A stretch of DNA of 64,000 nucleotides from NCBI RefSeq assembly GCF_002803065.1, contig NZ_NNBL01000007.1, forward strand, positions 186,001 through 250,000, read 5' to 3'. Source of the DNA: Streptomyces sp. CB01635. Its GTDB lineage: Bacteria > Actinomycetota > Actinomycetes > Streptomycetales > Streptomycetaceae. Below, one piece after another: positions 38,346 through 46,946 of the stretch (its first letter is position 1; the number at the start of each line of letters is the position of its first letter). Both the position numbers and the translations under genes were made by a program. The notes below the pieces were generated by a model. The model did not search any database, was not told where the DNA came from, and saw only the letters and a program-made list of their open reading frames with translations.

Positions 38346-39343
38346 GCTGTGGTGCTCCTTGCCTCGGCGCCGGCGGCGTCGTCCGGATCGGTGGCGCCGC
38401 CCACGTGCACACAGGCCGCCAGCCGGGCCGTGCCCGCGTCCCGCAGCTCCTGGTCCTCACTGATGCAACTGTCGAGCGCCACCGGGCAGCGCGGGTGGAA
38501 CGTGCAGCCCGTGGGCAGCGCCGACGGGTCGGGCGGGTCGCCGGGCAGACCGCGCGGCGCGAACCGGGACGCGATGTCGCCGATCCGCGGGAACGCCGCC
38601 GACAGGGCCTTCCCGTAGGGGTGTTGCGCGTTCTCGTAGACCTCGGAGGCGGGGCCCTCCTCGACGACGCGGCCCGCGTACATCACCGCGAGGCGGTCGC
38701 AGGTGTCCGAGAGGACGGCGAGGTCGTGGCTGATCATGATGAGGCCGAGGTCCTGGTCGGAGACGAGCTGCTCGATCAGGCGGAGGATCTGCGCCTGGAT
38801 CATCACGTCGAGGGCCGTCGTCGGCTCGTCCGCGATGATCAGGCCCGGGTCGCAGGCGAGCGCCATCGCGATCATCACGCGCTGGCGCTGGCCGCCGGAC
38901 AGCTCGTGCGGATACGCGTCCGCGCGGGCGGCGGGCAGGCCGACGTGCTCCAGGAGCTCCGCGACCTTCTTCTTCGCGCCCGCCGGCGTCGCCTTCCTGT
39001 GCAGCAGGATCGGCTCGGCGATCTGGTCGCCGATGCGGTGCACGGCGTTGAGCGAGTGCATCGCGCCTTGGAACACGATCGAGGCACCGGCCCAGCGCAC
39101 GGCCCTGACCTGGCCCCACTTCATCGTGAGGACGTCCTCGCCGTTCAGCAGGATCTCGCCGGAGACCTTCGTGCCGGCCGGCAGGAGACGCAGCAGCGCG
39201 AGCGCGAGCGTCGACTTGCCGCAGCCGGACTCGCCGGCGATACCGAGCTTCTGGCCCGCGTCGACACTGAGGTTCACACCGCGCACGGCCCGCGCCCCGC
39301 CCGCGTACGTCACTTCGAGGTTTCTGACGTCGAGAAGGCTCAC
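38342..39343 (-). CDS. ABC importer ATPase, OppD/DppD type
   Basis: This is the 333-residue partner ATPase: GESGCGKST Walker A (about residues 38-46), LSGGQRQRVMIA signature, LIIADEPTTALD Walker B region and MISHDLAV switch. The C-terminal extension includes FAPRGLPGDPPDPSALPTGC and FHPRCP, as usual for OppD. The GTG start overlaps the permease stop (GTGA). The frame is open upstream but that part belongs to the permease gene. Confidence 0.92.
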   Translation of the reverse strand: MSLLDVRNLEVTYAGGARAVRGVNLSVDAGQKLGIAGESGCGKSTLALALLRLLPAGTKVSGEILLNGEDVLTMKWGQVRAVRWAGASIVFQGAMHSLNAVHRIGDQIAEPILLHRKATPAGAKKKVAELLEHVGLPAARADAYPHELSGGQRQRVMIAMALACDPGLIIADEPTTALDVMIQAQILRLIEQLVSDQDLGLIMISHDLAVLSDTCDRLAVMYAGRVVEEGPASEVYENAQHPYGKALSAAFPRIGDIASRFAPRGLPGDPPDPSALPTGCTFHPRCPVALDSCISEDQELRDAGTARLAACVHVGGATDPDDAAGAEARSTTA

Positions 39344-40284
39344 CTGGCCACCCCCAGCTTCGGATTGAGGACGGCTTCGATGGCACGGCCGCACAGTGTG
39401 AACGCGAGCGCGACCAGCGCGATGGCGAGTCCGGGCGGCGCGAGATACCACCAGTCGCCCGCGCTGACCGCGCCCGCCTCGCGCGCGTCCTGGAGCATGC
39501 CGCCCCACGATGTGATCGTCGGGTCGCCGAGGCCGAGGAAGGCGAGCGTGGCCTCGGTGAGGATGGCGCTGGAGATCACGAGCGTGGTCTGCGCGAGGAC
39601 GAGCGGCATCACGTTCGGCAGGACGTGGCGGAGCATGATGTGCCCGTGCCCGCCGCCGAGCGCGCGGGCCCGCTCGATGTACGGCCGCGACTCCACGGCG
39701 AGCGTCTGGGCGCGGACCAGACGGGCCGTCGTCGGCCACGTCGTCACGCCGATCGCCAGGATGACCGTCCAGATGGAGCGGGACATCACGGTGGCGAGCG
39801 CGATCGCGAGGACCAGCGTCGGCATCACCAGGAACCAGTCGGTGACCCGCATCAGGACTGTCGAGTACCAGCCACGGAAGTGGCCCGCGACGATGCCGAC
39901 GACCGTGCCGATCGCCACACACAGGAACGCGGCCAGCAGGCCCACGGTGAGGGACACGCGCGCACCCCACACCAGCAGGGCGAGCACGCTGCGGCCGAAC
40001 TGGTCGGTGCCGAGCGGGAATTCGCCGCTGGGAGCTTCGAGTGCGCCGCCGGGAGCGTCGGTGACGCTCTGCGAGTCCGCGCCGACGAGCAGAGGCGCGC
40101 AGATCGCGATGAGGGCGATCAGGATCAGACCTGCGAGGCCCCACAGCCCGCTCCGGTGGGTGCGGTACTCGCGCCAGAAGCGGGCGGCGGAGCGGCGCTT
40201 GCGGGCCCGCGCCAGGGCCCGCGCGCTCTTCTCGGCCGGCGGCGGGAGCTGCGCGGTGTCGAGGTCGTTCGTGTCGGCAGTCAT
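39340..40284 (-). CDS. ABC importer permease, DppC/OppC type
   Basis: This 314-residue permease has an N-terminal cytoplasmic arm (about 40 residues), then SGLWGLAGLILIALIAI, FPLGTDQFGRSVLALLVWGA, and five more helices with the coupling region ESRPYIERARALGGGH. It overlaps its neighbours by four bases on both sides. Confidence 0.92.
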   Translation of the reverse strand: MTADTNDLDTAQLPPPAEKSARALARARKRRSAARFWREYRTHRSGLWGLAGLILIALIAICAPLLVGADSQSVTDAPGGALEAPSGEFPLGTDQFGRSVLALLVWGARVSLTVGLLAAFLCVAIGTVVGIVAGHFRGWYSTVLMRVTDWFLVMPTLVLAIALATVMSRSIWTVILAIGVTTWPTTARLVRAQTLAVESRPYIERARALGGGHGHIMLRHVLPNVMPLVLAQTTLVISSAILTEATLAFLGLGDPTITSWGGMLQDAREAGAVSAGDWWYLAPPGLAIALVALAFTLCGRAIEAVLNPKLGVAR

Positions 40285-41357
40285 CGGCCCACCCGGGGAT
40301 CGAGCAGCGGATACAGCACGTCGGCGAGGGTGTTCGCCAGGATCACCGCGGTGGCGAAGACGAAGAACAGCCCTTGGACGAGCGGCAGGTCGGGCACGCT
40401 GAGTGCCGAGTAGAAGAGGCCGCCGAGCCCGGGCCAGGAGAAGACCGTCTCGACGAGGATCTGCCCGGCCACGACGTGCCCGAGGTTCACGAACATCAGC
40501 GTGAACGTGGGCAGCATCGCGTTCGGGACGGCGTGCTTGCGGCGTACGACGTCGTCACGCAGGCCCTTCGCGCGCGCTGTCGTCAGATAGTCGCTGCCCA
40601 TCTCGTCGAGCAGCGAGGAGCGCATCACGAGGAGCGTCTGCGCGTAGCCGACCGCGACCAGCGTGACCACCGGCAGGACCAGATGGTGCGCGACGTCCAG
40701 GACGTACGCGAACCCGCTCTCGCCGCCCGACTCCAGACCGCCCGTCGGGAACAGACCCGGGATCGGGCCCAGCCCCACAGAGAAGACGATGATGAGCAGC
40801 AGACCGAGCCAGAACGACGGGATCGAGTAGAGCGTGAGCGCGAACGCGGTGTTGAAACGGTCGCTGCGCGATCCGTTGCGCCAGGCGGTGCGCGTGCCCA
40901 GCCAGATGCCGAGCGCGGTGTAGAGGACGTAGGCCGTTCCGGTCAGGAGCAGCGTCGCCGGGAGCGCCTCGGTGATCTTGTCGATGACCGGGGTGTGGAA
41001 CTGGTACGACGTGCCGAAGTCGCCGGTCAGCGCGTCACCGATGTAGTTGGTGAACTGCTGCCACATCGGCAGGTCGAGGCCGAACTGGTGGCGGAGCGAT
41101 TCGAGCTGCTGCGCCGAGACGCGGCGCCCGCCGGTCATCTGCTTCACCGGATCGCTGGGGATCAGGCGGAACAGGAAGAAGCTGGTGACCAGGACCGCGA
41201 AGAGCGACACGATCGCCCCCGCGATCTTGCCCGCCACGTACTGGAGATAGGCCTTGGTGTTGCGCGCCCGTGGACCGCGGGCCGCCGACGGCCCGGCTTG
41301 CGCCGGGCCGTCGGTGTCCGCACTCTGCACGAGCGCCGGAGTGCTCTCTGCTGTCAT
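40281..41357 (-). CDS. ABC importer permease, DppB/OppB type
   Basis: This 358-residue permease has a 40-residue N-terminal arm that is longer than usual, then the first helix (IAGAIVSLFAVLVTSFFLFR) and LIPSDPVKQMTGG, a periplasmic domain, and five further helices with DEMGSDYLTTARAKGL as the coupling region. It follows the binding-protein gene by 77 bases. Confidence 0.92.
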   Translation of the reverse strand: MTAESTPALVQSADTDGPAQAGPSAARGPRARNTKAYLQYVAGKIAGAIVSLFAVLVTSFFLFRLIPSDPVKQMTGGRRVSAQQLESLRHQFGLDLPMWQQFTNYIGDALTGDFGTSYQFHTPVIDKITEALPATLLLTGTAYVLYTALGIWLGTRTAWRNGSRSDRFNTAFALTLYSIPSFWLGLLLIIVFSVGLGPIPGLFPTGGLESGGESGFAYVLDVAHHLVLPVVTLVAVGYAQTLLVMRSSLLDEMGSDYLTTARAKGLRDDVVRRKHAVPNAMLPTFTLMFVNLGHVVAGQILVETVFSWPGLGGLFYSALSVPDLPLVQGLFFVFATAVILANTLADVLYPLLDPRVGR

Positions 41358-41434
41358 GTGGAACTCTCGTTACTCGTGCGGTACTTGCGACGCCTGCGGA
41401 CGGACGTGACGCGCTCTCTCCTGACCGGGTGCTG

Positions 41435-43333
41435 CTACTCGCGGTCGTCCGCCGAGGTGCGGCGGCGCTTCGTGAGGAACAGTCCGCCGCCGCCGAGGAT
41501 GACGACTGCCGCGACGATACCGATGATCACGCCGGTGGAGCTGGAACTGCTCTTACCGCCCGAGTCGGTCGTGGCGCCGGCGGGAACGGCCGACCACCAG
41601 CTCCAGTACCCGTCCTGGCCGTAGATGTTGCCGGCCTCGGTGGGCATGGTCTGGATCGACTTGATCTGGTCGGTGCGGTACGCCTCGACGGCGTTCGGGT
41701 ACGCGATGACGTTCATGTACCCGGAGTCGTACAGCCAGGACTCCATCTGCTTGACGATGTCCGCGCGCTTGGCCGGGTCGTACTCGGCGAGCTGCTTCTT
41801 GTACAGGTCGTCGTACGTCTTGTCGCAGATGAAGTTGTCCGTCTGGGCGCTCTCCTTGGCCTTGACGGGCAGCGCGGCGCAGGTGTGGATGCCGAGGACG
41901 AAGTCCGGGTCGGGGTTGACCGACCAGCCGTCGAACGCGAGGTCGTACTCACCTGCGTACCAGGGCACCGAGACGTCGTCGAGGCAGTCGACCTTCAGGC
42001 CGATGCCGAGCTTGCCCCACCACTCCTTGAGGTACTTGCCGATCGCCTTGTCGTTCGGGTCCGTGGCGTGGCACAGGATGCGGAAGTTGAGCGGCTTGCC
42101 GTCCTTGCCGACGCGCTCGCTGCCCTTCATCTTGTACCCGGCCTCGTCGAGCAGCTTGCCCGCCTTGTCGGGGTCGTACCCGAGGGCCTGGCTGGCGGAC
42201 GGCTTCCAGAAGTAGTCGCCGAAGCGCGGCGGGATGTAGCCCTCGCCCTCGACGGCGTGGCCCTGGAAGACCTTGTCGACGATCGCCTTGCGGTCGATCG
42301 ACAGGAACAGCGCCTGGCGCACCTTCTGGTCGAGAAGGGCCTTGTTGCCGTTGCCGAACTTCTTGCGGTCCTTGGTCTGCGCGCCCGGGTTCGTGGCGAG
42401 CGCGAAGAAGCGGCGGCCGGGGCCCTCGTTGACCTTGATGTTCTGCTCGCCCTTGAGCGAAGCCGCCTGAGCGGGCGTCAGGGCGGGGGAGCCGGCCACG
42501 AAGGAGACCTCGCCCTTGCGCAGGGCTGCGACCGCGGCGTCCTGGTCCTTGTACGTCTTGAAGACGACCTCGTCGAACTTGGGCGCGCCGCGCCAGAAGT
42601 CCTTGTTGGCCTTCAGTTTCACGTACTGGTCGACCTTGTAGTCGGTCAGCACGAACGGGCCGTTGCCGACGACCGGGAAGGTCTTGTCGTTGTTGAACTT
42701 CGAGAAGTCCTTGACGTTCTTCCAGATGTGCTCCGGCACGATCGGGACGTCGAGCGCGGCCATCGTGGCCTGCGGCTTCTTCAGCTCGATGACCAGCTGG
42801 GTGGCGCTGGGAGCGGTGACCTTCTCGAAGTTGGAGACGAAGCTGCCGTTCGCCGTCGCGGCGCCCTCGTCCGTCATCATCTTGTTGAAGGTGAAGGCGG
42901 CGTCGGCGGCGGTGGCCTGCTTGCCGTCGGACCACTTCGAGTCGGACCTGATGGTGTAGGTCCAGGTGAGCTTGTCCGCGGACGGCTTCCAGTCGGTGGC
43001 GAAGCCCGGGACGGCGTGGTTGTCCTTGGGGTCGTAGTTGACCAGGTACTCGTACATCATCCGGTGGATGCTCGTACTGACCAGTCGCTGGGCGAGGAAC
43101 GGGCTCAGCGAGTCGACGCTCTGGGCGAGGGCGACGGTGAGGACCTTCTTGCCGCCGTCGGCCGCCTTGGCCTCTTGGGGTGCGGGGTTGAGCGGCGTGG
43201 CGAGGCCGGCCGTCAGGGTGAACGCCGCGGCGCCGGCGGCCAGGAGGACCCGCAGGGTCCGGCGGGGCGCGCGCCGTGGGGAACGGGAGAAGAGCGGAGC
43301 GTGTGCTCTCTTGGGCTGATCTTTTGTGTCCAT
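41435..43333 (-). CDS. ABC importer substrate-binding protein with C-terminal membrane anchor
   Basis: This 632-residue family 5 solute-binding protein would feed the downstream reverse-strand importer. The N-terminus is a long, Arg-rich signal sequence (RRAPRRTLRVLLAAGAAAF) without a lipobox. The binding domain shows LTWTYTIRSDSKWSDGK and GNGPFVLTDY. Unusually, the C-terminus has a Ser-rich linker, a membrane helix (GVIIGIVAAVVILGGGGLFL, about residues 600-620) and a basic tail (TKRRRTSADD). The protein is therefore probably tethered by its C-terminus rather than by a lipid. It is the first gene of its operon. Confidence 0.9.
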   Translation of the reverse strand: MDTKDQPKRAHAPLFSRSPRRAPRRTLRVLLAAGAAAFTLTAGLATPLNPAPQEAKAADGGKKVLTVALAQSVDSLSPFLAQRLVSTSIHRMMYEYLVNYDPKDNHAVPGFATDWKPSADKLTWTYTIRSDSKWSDGKQATAADAAFTFNKMMTDEGAATANGSFVSNFEKVTAPSATQLVIELKKPQATMAALDVPIVPEHIWKNVKDFSKFNNDKTFPVVGNGPFVLTDYKVDQYVKLKANKDFWRGAPKFDEVVFKTYKDQDAAVAALRKGEVSFVAGSPALTPAQAASLKGEQNIKVNEGPGRRFFALATNPGAQTKDRKKFGNGNKALLDQKVRQALFLSIDRKAIVDKVFQGHAVEGEGYIPPRFGDYFWKPSASQALGYDPDKAGKLLDEAGYKMKGSERVGKDGKPLNFRILCHATDPNDKAIGKYLKEWWGKLGIGLKVDCLDDVSVPWYAGEYDLAFDGWSVNPDPDFVLGIHTCAALPVKAKESAQTDNFICDKTYDDLYKKQLAEYDPAKRADIVKQMESWLYDSGYMNVIAYPNAVEAYRTDQIKSIQTMPTEAGNIYGQDGYWSWWSAVPAGATTDSGGKSSSSSTGVIIGIVAAVVILGGGGLFLTKRRRTSADDRE

Positions 43334-43407
43334 GGGTCGGTGACCTCGCGTCGTTGCTCACGCAGGAGTGGCAGGTTGATCATGGGACGCCAGCTGGTTG
43401 ATGTGTG

Positions 43408-43457
43408 TGTCTATCAGCGGCGGTCTGCGCACGTCAACGACACATGAACCCCATGTG
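43408..43457 (-). promoter_or_regulatory. Promoter and inverted repeat upstream of the second importer
   Basis: On the reverse strand, TTGACG (43437-43432) and TAGACA (43413-43408), 18 bases apart, form a good vegetative-type promoter about 75 bases before the binding-protein start. Directly upstream is the inverted repeat CACATG-AACCC-CATGTG (43441-43457), which could be an operator. The rest of the 330-base gap holds the terminator described separately. Confidence 0.5.
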
Positions 43458-43597
43458 GCCTGCGGAAATAACGAGTTGACCCGCATTTCACGCACATTGG
43501 TCGAGACCTCTGACGCTTTGCAGGCCAGGGCGTGATGCCCGTTGCGCTCAACGATGGGTGCCTGGTGGGTATTTGAGGGAGTTTCGGCAGGCAAGGG

Positions 43598-43631
43598 AAT
43601 GGCCCGCACCGTGGTGTCGGTGCGGGCCATT
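43598..43631 (-). terminator. Hairpin terminator after the EspI-like gene
   Basis: A 13-bp perfect stem (AATGGCCCGCACC at 43598-43610 and its complement at 43619-43631) with an 8-base loop. It starts 33 bases beyond the stop of the reverse-strand ATPase gene and separates the type VII locus from the importer operon. Confidence 0.8.
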
Positions 43632-43663
43632 CGTGTGCCCAGGGGGCCGGAATATCAGCCTTG

Positions 43664-46609
43664 TTACTGCTGAGGCGGCTGGGGCTGTGCGGTGTACGGG
43701 GGGAGGGGCTGGCCGGGCTGACCGGGAGCGGGCGGCTGGCCGGGTGCGGGCTGGCCCGGCTGGGCCGGCGCGGGGGGCTGCTGCTGCCACATCTGAGGGG
43801 GGCCGGGCCGGCTCGGCTGACCCGGCTGCTGGGGCTGGCCGGGGGCGCCGGCCTGGGCCTGGCCAGGCTGCTGTGGATACGGCTGGCCCGGGTACGGCTG
43901 ACCCGGGAACTGCTGCCCCGGAGCGGGCTGTTGCCCCGGCGCGGGCGGCTGGGGCGTGCCCGGCTGCCCCGGATACGGCTGGCCCGGGTAAGGCTGCTGC
44001 GCGGGGTACGGCTGCTGCTGGTGACCCGGCACCGGGGGGGCCATGGTGGGCGGCGGGTTGCCGTCCGACGTCCACAGGCCCTGCTGCTGCTGGGCCCGCG
44101 GGAAGTCTTCCGCGACCATCGCCGAGAGGTTGAAGTACGCCTCGCGCACCTTGGGCCGCATCATGTCGAGGTCGACCTCGGCGCCGGCCGCCAGGTGCTC
44201 GTCGAACGGCACCACGACGACGCCGCGGCACCGCGTCTCGAAGTGCGACACGATGTCGTCCACCTTGATCATCTTGCCGGTCTCGCGGACCCCGGAGATG
44301 ACCGTGATGGAACGCGACACCAGATCCGCGTACCCGTGCGCCGACAGCCAGTCGAGCGTCGTACTGGCGCTGCTCGCGCCGTCGACGGACGGCGTCGAGA
44401 TGATGATCAACTGGTCGGCGAGGTCGAGGACGCCGCGCATCGCGGAGTACAGCAGACCGGTGCCGGAGTCGGTCAGGATGATCGGGTACTGCTTGCCGAG
44501 CACGTCGATCGCGCTGCGGTAGTCCGTGTCGTTGAACGTCGTCGAGACCGCCGGGTCCACGTCGTTCGCGATGATCTCCAGGCCGGAAGGCGCCTGCGAG
44601 GTGAACCGGCGGATGTCCATGTACGAGTTGAGGTGCGGGATCGCCTGCACCAGGTCTCGGATGGTGGCGCCGGTCTCACGGCGCACACGGCGGCCGAGCG
44701 TGCCGGCGTCCGGGTTGGCGTCGATGGCGAGGATCTTGTCCTGGCGCTCCGTGGCGAGCGTCGAACCGAGCGCGGTCGTCGTGGTCGTCTTGCCCACGCC
44801 GCCCTTGAGGCTGATGACGGCGATCCGGTAGCAGGACAGGACCGGCGTGCGGATCAGGTCCAGCTTCCGCTGCCGCTCGGCCTCCTCCTTCTTGCCGCCG
44901 AGTTTGAAGCGCGAGTTGGCGCCGCCGGGGCGGGTGCTCTTCGCCTTCTGCCTCTTGTTGCTGAGCAGCCGGTCGGCCGACAGCTCCACGGCCGCCGTGT
45001 AGCCGAGCGGCGCACCGCCGACGTTCGTGGGCGTGCGCTGGTCGTGCTGAATGGGCTGCGGCCAGGCGCCACCGGCACGCGGGTCGGCGGGGGGCACCTG
45101 CCCCGGGAACGGCTGGCCGGGCTGGCCCTGGAACTGCTGATCGGGCTGCGGCTGGCCGGGGTGGCCGGGCCGGCCCTCGGGGTGCGGGGCCGGGGCCTGC
45201 GGCGCGGGCGGCTGCGGATGCGGCTGCTGTCCGACGGGGGGCTGGGGACCGGGCTGCTGCGTGTGCGGCGCCGGCGGCTGCTGGGGGTGCTGCTGCGCCG
45301 GGAGGTGCGGGGCGGGCGGGGCCGGGGAGTTGGGCGCGGCCGGGTGTCCCTGAGCCGGGGCTCCGGGCTGCGGCTGCGGGAACCCGTAGCCCGCGCCGGG
45401 CTGGGGCTGCTGCGGGAACCCGTAACCGCCTTGCGGGGCGGGCTGGTTGGGCGTGCCGGGCTGGGGCTGCTGCGGGAACCCGTAACCGCCCTGAGGGGCA
45501 GGCTGGTTCGGTGCGCCTGCTGCGGGCGGCGTCTGCTGCGGGAACCCGTAGCCCTGCTGCTGTGCCGGAGGTGCGGGCTGCTGCGGGTCGCCGGGGGCCG
45601 CTTGCTGCGGGAAGCCGTAACCACCCTGCGGCGCGGGCGGGGTGTTCTGCGCGGGCCAGGCCGGCGGGGCGGGCGCGCCCTGGGCCGGAACCGGGGCGCC
45701 GGGCTGCGGTTGCTGCTGCGCGGGCCACTGCGGGGCCGACGTGGGGGCGGCGGGCTGGAACGCCGGGGGGAGAGGCGGAATACCTTCCTGCGGCACGGGC
45801 GGCGGGGCCCAGGCGGCGGGGGCGTTCTGCGCATCGGCCGATGCGTCGGAGCCGACGCTGGTGCCGGTGTCCGCACTCGCGTCGGCCGGTGCTGCCGTAG
45901 GAGCGGCTCCGGCGGTCTCGGAGCCGGTGTCGCCCGAGTCGTCCGAACCGGTCGACCCCTCCGCCTCGGACGCGTCGTCAGAAGCGGCCTCGGAGTCGGT
46001 GTCATCGGTCGAGGCCTGAGCGGCGTCGGTGTGGGCGTTGGCGTCGGTGTCCCCGTCGTCCGCAGCGTCCCCGGAGGGCCCGGCAGCGGCGACCACGGCG
46101 AAGTCACCGGACTCACCGGAGTCGGAGTTCTCGCCGTCAGCACCCGCCTGCGCGTCGGCGGACGCGGCGTCCCCGCCCTGCTCCTCGGTCGTCGGCCCGG
46201 ATGTCGGCTCGGCCTTCTGCTCGCCCTGCGCGGCCAGCTCGGCGAACTCCCGCTTCAGCGCGGCCGCGGAGAACCGCATCGTCGCGCCGCTCTCCAGATC
46301 CCCGTTCCCGGAACCCGCGTCCGGCTCGGCGGCCGAAGCGGCGGGCGTGTACGGCGTGTAGGGCGCGGGCGGCGCCTGGGGTGCGGGCGCGGGCGTGGGC
46401 GCCGGGGCCGGAGGCACCGGCGGTGGAGGCGTGGCCGGGGTGGCCGAGGGGGTCTCGCCCGTGCCCGACGACGCGTTCTGCGTGTACCAGGCCGGTGGGG
46501 CGTAGTCGATGGTGAACTCGCCCGTCGTCTCAGTGGCGGACTCCGCGTCGGAGTGATCATCGACGGGTGTGTCCCAGCCCCCGCGGATCTCGTCCCGATC
46601 GCTGTTCAC
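43664..46609 (-). CDS. EspI-like MinD/ParA-type ATPase of the type VII secretion locus
   Basis: This 981-residue protein resembles mycobacterial EspI: long Pro/Gln/Gly-rich arms around a MinD/ParA-type ATPase. Residues 1 to about 560 are acidic, then Pro/Gln-rich with repeated GGYGFPQQ units. The ATPase core (about 595-830) has the deviant Walker A SLKGGVGKTTTTTALG at about 597-612, then LAIDANPDAGTLGRRV and DSGTGLL. A Pro/Gly/Gln tail with PGQPYPGQP repeats ends it. EspI influences ESX-1 activity in mycobacteria; here a regulatory or localisation role is inferred. GTG start with GGAGG six bases upstream. It is separated by 337 bases from the upstream gene, so it may have its own promoter. 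Confidence 0.85.
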   Translation of the reverse strand: MNSDRDEIRGGWDTPVDDHSDAESATETTGEFTIDYAPPAWYTQNASSGTGETPSATPATPPPPVPPAPAPTPAPAPQAPPAPYTPYTPAASAAEPDAGSGNGDLESGATMRFSAAALKREFAELAAQGEQKAEPTSGPTTEEQGGDAASADAQAGADGENSDSGESGDFAVVAAAGPSGDAADDGDTDANAHTDAAQASTDDTDSEAASDDASEAEGSTGSDDSGDTGSETAGAAPTAAPADASADTGTSVGSDASADAQNAPAAWAPPPVPQEGIPPLPPAFQPAAPTSAPQWPAQQQPQPGAPVPAQGAPAPPAWPAQNTPPAPQGGYGFPQQAAPGDPQQPAPPAQQQGYGFPQQTPPAAGAPNQPAPQGGYGFPQQPQPGTPNQPAPQGGYGFPQQPQPGAGYGFPQPQPGAPAQGHPAAPNSPAPPAPHLPAQQHPQQPPAPHTQQPGPQPPVGQQPHPQPPAPQAPAPHPEGRPGHPGQPQPDQQFQGQPGQPFPGQVPPADPRAGGAWPQPIQHDQRTPTNVGGAPLGYTAAVELSADRLLSNKRQKAKSTRPGGANSRFKLGGKKEEAERQRKLDLIRTPVLSCYRIAVISLKGGVGKTTTTTALGSTLATERQDKILAIDANPDAGTLGRRVRRETGATIRDLVQAIPHLNSYMDIRRFTSQAPSGLEIIANDVDPAVSTTFNDTDYRSAIDVLGKQYPIILTDSGTGLLYSAMRGVLDLADQLIIISTPSVDGASSASTTLDWLSAHGYADLVSRSITVISGVRETGKMIKVDDIVSHFETRCRGVVVVPFDEHLAAGAEVDLDMMRPKVREAYFNLSAMVAEDFPRAQQQQGLWTSDGNPPPTMAPPVPGHQQQPYPAQQPYPGQPYPGQPGTPQPPAPGQQPAPGQQFPGQPYPGQPYPQQPGQAQAGAPGQPQQPGQPSRPGPPQMWQQQPPAPAQPGQPAPGQPPAPGQPGQPLPPYTAQPQPPQQ
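45401..45512 (-). repeat. 60-bp tandem coding repeat in the EspI-like gene
   Basis: CTGGGGCTGCTGCGGGAACC begins at 45401 and again at 45461, exactly 60 bases apart. The first 30 bases of the two units are identical, and the rest is close. It codes for a 20-residue unit containing GGYGFPQQPQPG. Partial related units flank it on both sides. Confidence 0.75.
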
Positions 46610-46946
46610 AATGCCTCCTGGTGTGGTCGAGCACCCTCGTGCCGTGGTGGGGGGCGACCGTTCCTGTCGTCCGATCCGCCGCGCTCTTCCCCTGGGACGC
46701 GTACGAGCCGTTCGTGGGTTCACGCGCGCGTCCTTGTCCCAGCCTAATCACCAAAACCACGTGCACGGCAGGCCCGTCCGTCCCCCCGGCGCCGTCCGAT
46801 GGGTCACACCCGGCCAACAAGTGATGCCCAAGCGATACGGAAGTGACGAACACCCCCCCATCCGTCACGCGCAAACTGCCCGAATAAGCCGCAAAGGGGA
46901 ACGAGTTCGATCGCCGGAACGCTCCGCGGCAGGCTTCGGACCGGCC
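46610..46946 (-). promoter_or_regulatory. Upstream region of the EspI-like gene
   Basis: No gene is supportable in these 337 bases. Read on the reverse strand, TAGGCT (rc of 46750-46755 region) may be a -10 box, with a weak -35 (CTGCCG) about 19 bases further upstream. The area near 46770 contains CACGTG. A separate promoter for the ATPase gene is likely from the gap length, but the boxes are uncertain. Confidence 0.3.

Noticed and set aside
45401..45512. Tandem repeat considered as a CRISPR array
   Set aside because: Only two adjacent units without unique spacers, and both are in frame inside a coding region.
43661..46747. 1028-codon forward frame opposite the EspI-like gene
   Set aside because: Leu/Arg/Gly-rich shadow of the reverse gene, which has a Walker A motif, a good ribosome site and repeats in its own frame.
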